Below are positions 62,547-64,000 of a stretch of 64,000 nucleotides of DNA, in pieces. Position numbers and translations under genes: made by a program. Source of the stretch: Marinifaba aquimaris (lineage in GTDB: Bacteria; Pseudomonadota; Gammaproteobacteria; Enterobacterales; Alteromonadaceae); the NCBI RefSeq assembly GCF_013328345.1, contig NZ_JABULX010000013.1, positions 40,461 through 104,460 of the forward strand, in the 5' to 3' direction. The notes under the pieces are model-generated. The model did not search any database and was not told the origin of the DNA. It saw only the letters and a program-made list of their open reading frames with translations. The first letter of the stretch is position 1, and each line of letters begins with the position of its first letter.

Positions 62547-63476
62547 ATGCGCTTTAAAAACTCAGCCTCCAATGGGATTAAAAATACCTTGTTAATTTTA
62601 ATGGCGATTTTAGTTTTGACGTTTGGTGGCTGCTCTATCATAGGTAAAAAAGTTCAAGTGCCACCTGCTCACGTAGGAAAAATCCTCACTAAAGATGGCT
62701 ATAAATTAGAAACGGTTAAACCTTCAAAGTTTCGTTTAGACCCTTGTATTGCTTATTGTGATGCCTTGGTATTGTTAGAAGTTTCTGACAAACCTATGCG
62801 TGAAAGTTTTCAATTGTTTATGCCAAAAGATCAGCTCAATATGTCTTTTGACGTCCGAATGACGATGTCGGTTGTCAAAGAGCAAATCGACTCTATTTAC
62901 GATCGTATTCCGCCGAATCAAGATTTGATTCCGTTTGAAACGGTTTACGTCACCTATGCTCAGCCTGTTATCCGCGATGTGGTTCGTCAAATTATCTCGC
63001 GTTATTCAATTAATGAAGTCGCGAGCTCTAGAGAAAGTATTTCTCAAGAGTTATTTCAAGCCGTCAGCAAAGCATTAGATGGTACGGCTTTATCAATTAA
63101 GCGATTTGGTTTGGCCGATGTGCAGTTTCCAACTGTGATCACTAATGCTAAGGAAAATGCAGCAAAAAGGCGTGAAGAAATAGAACAAGAGCGCGCACAG
63201 CTAGAAAAGCAAAAAATTATTCTAGAACGCGAGCTTGAACAAGCCAAGATGATGCGAGCCATTGAACGAGAAAAAGCCGAGGGCACGCGAGAAGTGAATG
63301 AAATACTTGCCAAATCAGTAAATGATAAATATTTGGCTTATCGAGGTTTAGAAGTGCTCGAGAAAATGGCGCAAAGTGATAATAAGGTCTTCGTGCCTGT
63401 TGAAGCATTAGGTACGGTGGGCTTACAGCAGGCGCTCTTTGAGCAGCAGGTTAAAAAAGCGAATAAAGGCCGGTAA
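62547..63476 (+). CDS. SPFH/prohibitin-domain membrane protein
   Basis: 309 residues. One N-terminal hydrophobic segment (about 13-29, TLLILMAILVLTFGGC) may be an anchor or a lipoprotein signal, as it ends in Gly-Gly-Cys. The SPFH domain follows (PPAHVGKILTKDGY to about 190, with LNMSFDVRMTMSVVKEQID). A long charged coiled coil (about 205-250, REEIEQERAQLEKQK) then leads to a C-terminal segment. Such proteins oligomerise on membranes and organise or protect protease complexes. No NfeD or FtsH gene is next to it. It is closed by the terminator at 63492. Confidence 0.85.
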   Translation: MRFKNSASNGIKNTLLILMAILVLTFGGCSIIGKKVQVPPAHVGKILTKDGYKLETVKPSKFRLDPCIAYCDALVLLEVSDKPMRESFQLFMPKDQLNMSFDVRMTMSVVKEQIDSIYDRIPPNQDLIPFETVYVTYAQPVIRDVVRQIISRYSINEVASSRESISQELFQAVSKALDGTALSIKRFGLADVQFPTVITNAKENAAKRREEIEQERAQLEKQKIILERELEQAKMMRAIEREKAEGTREVNEILAKSVNDKYLAYRGLEVLEKMAQSDNKVFVPVEALGTVGLQQALFEQQVKKANKGR

Positions 63477-63491
63477 CCAAACTCGAAAAAG

Positions 63492-63524
63492 AAAAAAGCC
63501 CGTATTTGAATACGGGCTTTTTTT
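63492..63524 (+). terminator. Intrinsic terminator after the SPFH gene
   Basis: AAAAAAGCCCGTATT and AATACGGGCTTTTTTT pair around TG; strong T-run follows. Confidence 0.92.
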
Positions 63525-63584
63525 GTACCTATGACCCGTCCTGAATAAGGTTGACACTTTTCCAACTTCAATTTGGAGAAGATA

Positions 63585-63974
63585 ATGAAACCAATAACTA
63601 AGCGTACACAAAAAGATTATTCACTTGCCTTTAAATTATCCGTCGTTGATAAAGTAGAAAAAGGCGAATGTACTTACAAACAAGCGCAAGACCACTACGG
63701 TATTCAAGGTGCTTCAACCGTTTTAACTTGGCTTCGCCGATATGGTCAACTAGATTGGAGTAAAGGTACTCCCAATCATATGAATGAGCTTCCCCTTATG
63801 TCTAAACCCAATGACTTAACACCTGAGCAAAAAATCAAAGCCCTCGAAAAAGAGCTAGAAGATACCAAGATAAAAGCACAATTCTTTGAAACGATAGTCG
63901 ATGTACTTGATAAAGATTTCGGAGTACGTATCACAAAAAAGCAACGCAACGCGTTATTGAAGAAAAAAACATAA
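63585..63974 (+). CDS. IS3-family transposase OrfA
   Basis: 129 residues from the ATG at 63585, with GGAGA at good distance; a TTG at 63573 is in frame but less likely. A helix-turn-helix region (YSLAFKLSVVDKVEKGECTY, QAQDHYGIQGASTVLTWLRRYG) is followed by a leucine-zipper-like helix (IKALEKELEDTKIKAQFFET). It ends IRITKKQRNALLKKKT-like. OrfA binds the ends of the element and regulates transposition. At its end an A7 run lets ribosomes slip by -1 into orfB. Confidence 0.88.
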   Translation: MKPITKRTQKDYSLAFKLSVVDKVEKGECTYKQAQDHYGIQGASTVLTWLRRYGQLDWSKGTPNHMNELPLMSKPNDLTPEQKIKALEKELEDTKIKAQFFETIVDVLDKDFGVRITKKQRNALLKKKT

Positions 63975-64000
63975 CCAAGCTATCTGTCAGTAGAGCTTGT
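63968..64000 (+). CDS. IS3-family transposase OrfB, first codons only (reached by -1 frameshift)
   Basis: After the AAAAAAA run at 63963-63969 the -1 frame reads NITKLSVSRAC up to the window end. This matches the usual beginning of IS3 OrfB proteins (LSVSRAC). The fused OrfAB is the active DDE transposase. Nothing of the catalytic core is inside the window. Confidence 0.75.

Larger units (their letters stand above)
63532..64000 (+). mobile_element. IS3-family insertion sequence, left part (continues beyond window)
   Basis: The element probably begins near TGACCCGTCCTGAATAAGG at 63532, a TGA-type terminal repeat, just after the SPFH gene's terminator. It carries an orfA starting at 63585 and the first codons of orfB. 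The right end, and so the target duplication, is outside the window. The exact left base is uncertain by a few positions. Confidence 0.8.

Noticed and set aside
1..64000. CRISPR arrays, tRNA or rRNA genes, prophage
   Set aside because: I saw no regularly spaced repeats, no cloverleaf with a CCA end and no phage structural genes by reading both strands; a covariance search would be needed to be certain about small RNAs.

Overview
The window is chromosomal DNA, low to moderate in GC by eye, from a marine-type gammaproteobacterium, most likely Alteromonadales; I cannot name the genus. The evidence is a ygfB-pepP-ubiH-ubiI-rlmJ block beside a 6S RNA gene, a ygiM/ygiF pair, a VF530 plus DUF2797 pair, a short PutA and a secreted protease carrying PKD and chitin-binding modules.

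Layout. (1) 1-15909: the 3' part of a large nonribosomal peptide synthetase (NRPS) gene that is open at the left edge, a separate docking/condensation protein overlapping it by ATGA, and an EntS-like exporter. The modules read (C)-A-T / C-A-T / C-A-T-E / C-A-T and there is no thioesterase. Pocket residues suggest Ser, Tyr (aromatic), D-Asn and a possibly basic residue. The synthetase ends in an acidic tail and the next protein starts with a TubC-type docking domain, so the chain is probably released by a condensation domain supplied in trans. (2) 15910-22670: 6S RNA on the minus strand, then ygfB, pepP, a class D beta-lactamase, ubiH, ubiI and rlmJ. The beta-lactamase inside the ubiquinone operon is unexpected, and zapA and fau are missing from their usual places beside 6S RNA. 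(3) 22692-30795: outer-membrane protein, prolyl-hydroxylase-like dioxygenase, PutA, the ygiM/ygiF divergent pair and a DsbA-like protein. (4) 31087-34175: chymotrypsin-fold secreted protease and an unrecognised 404-residue protein.

(5) 34249-49343 is a metal-efflux island. A Met/His/Cys-rich small protein leads a Cus-type (Cu/Ag) adaptor and pump. A large hybrid sensor kinase follows. Then a His/Cys-rich small protein leads a Czc-type (Zn/Co/Cd) channel-adaptor-pump operon. The two small proteins share an RPPI ending, and the Cus adaptor carries a fused CusF domain that has lost most of its copper ligands. (6) 49397-53771: VF530/DUF2797 pair, a small gene broken by an in-frame stop, a small secreted protein, a HExxH metalloprotease and an AraC regulator. 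(7) 53845-56919: MFS transporter, then SoxR divergent from a SoxR-box promoter driving a 23-residue peptide and a VOC protein, and a periplasmic binding protein. (8) 57340-63476: M16 lipoprotein peptidase, an ECF sigma factor/putative anti-sigma/DUF4097 operon and an SPFH protein. (9) 63532 to the end: the left end of an IS3-family element.

The candidates most worth following are the in-trans NRPS release pair, the SoxR-controlled micropeptide, the paired metal-rich leader proteins and the beta-lactamase embedded in the ubiquinone operon.
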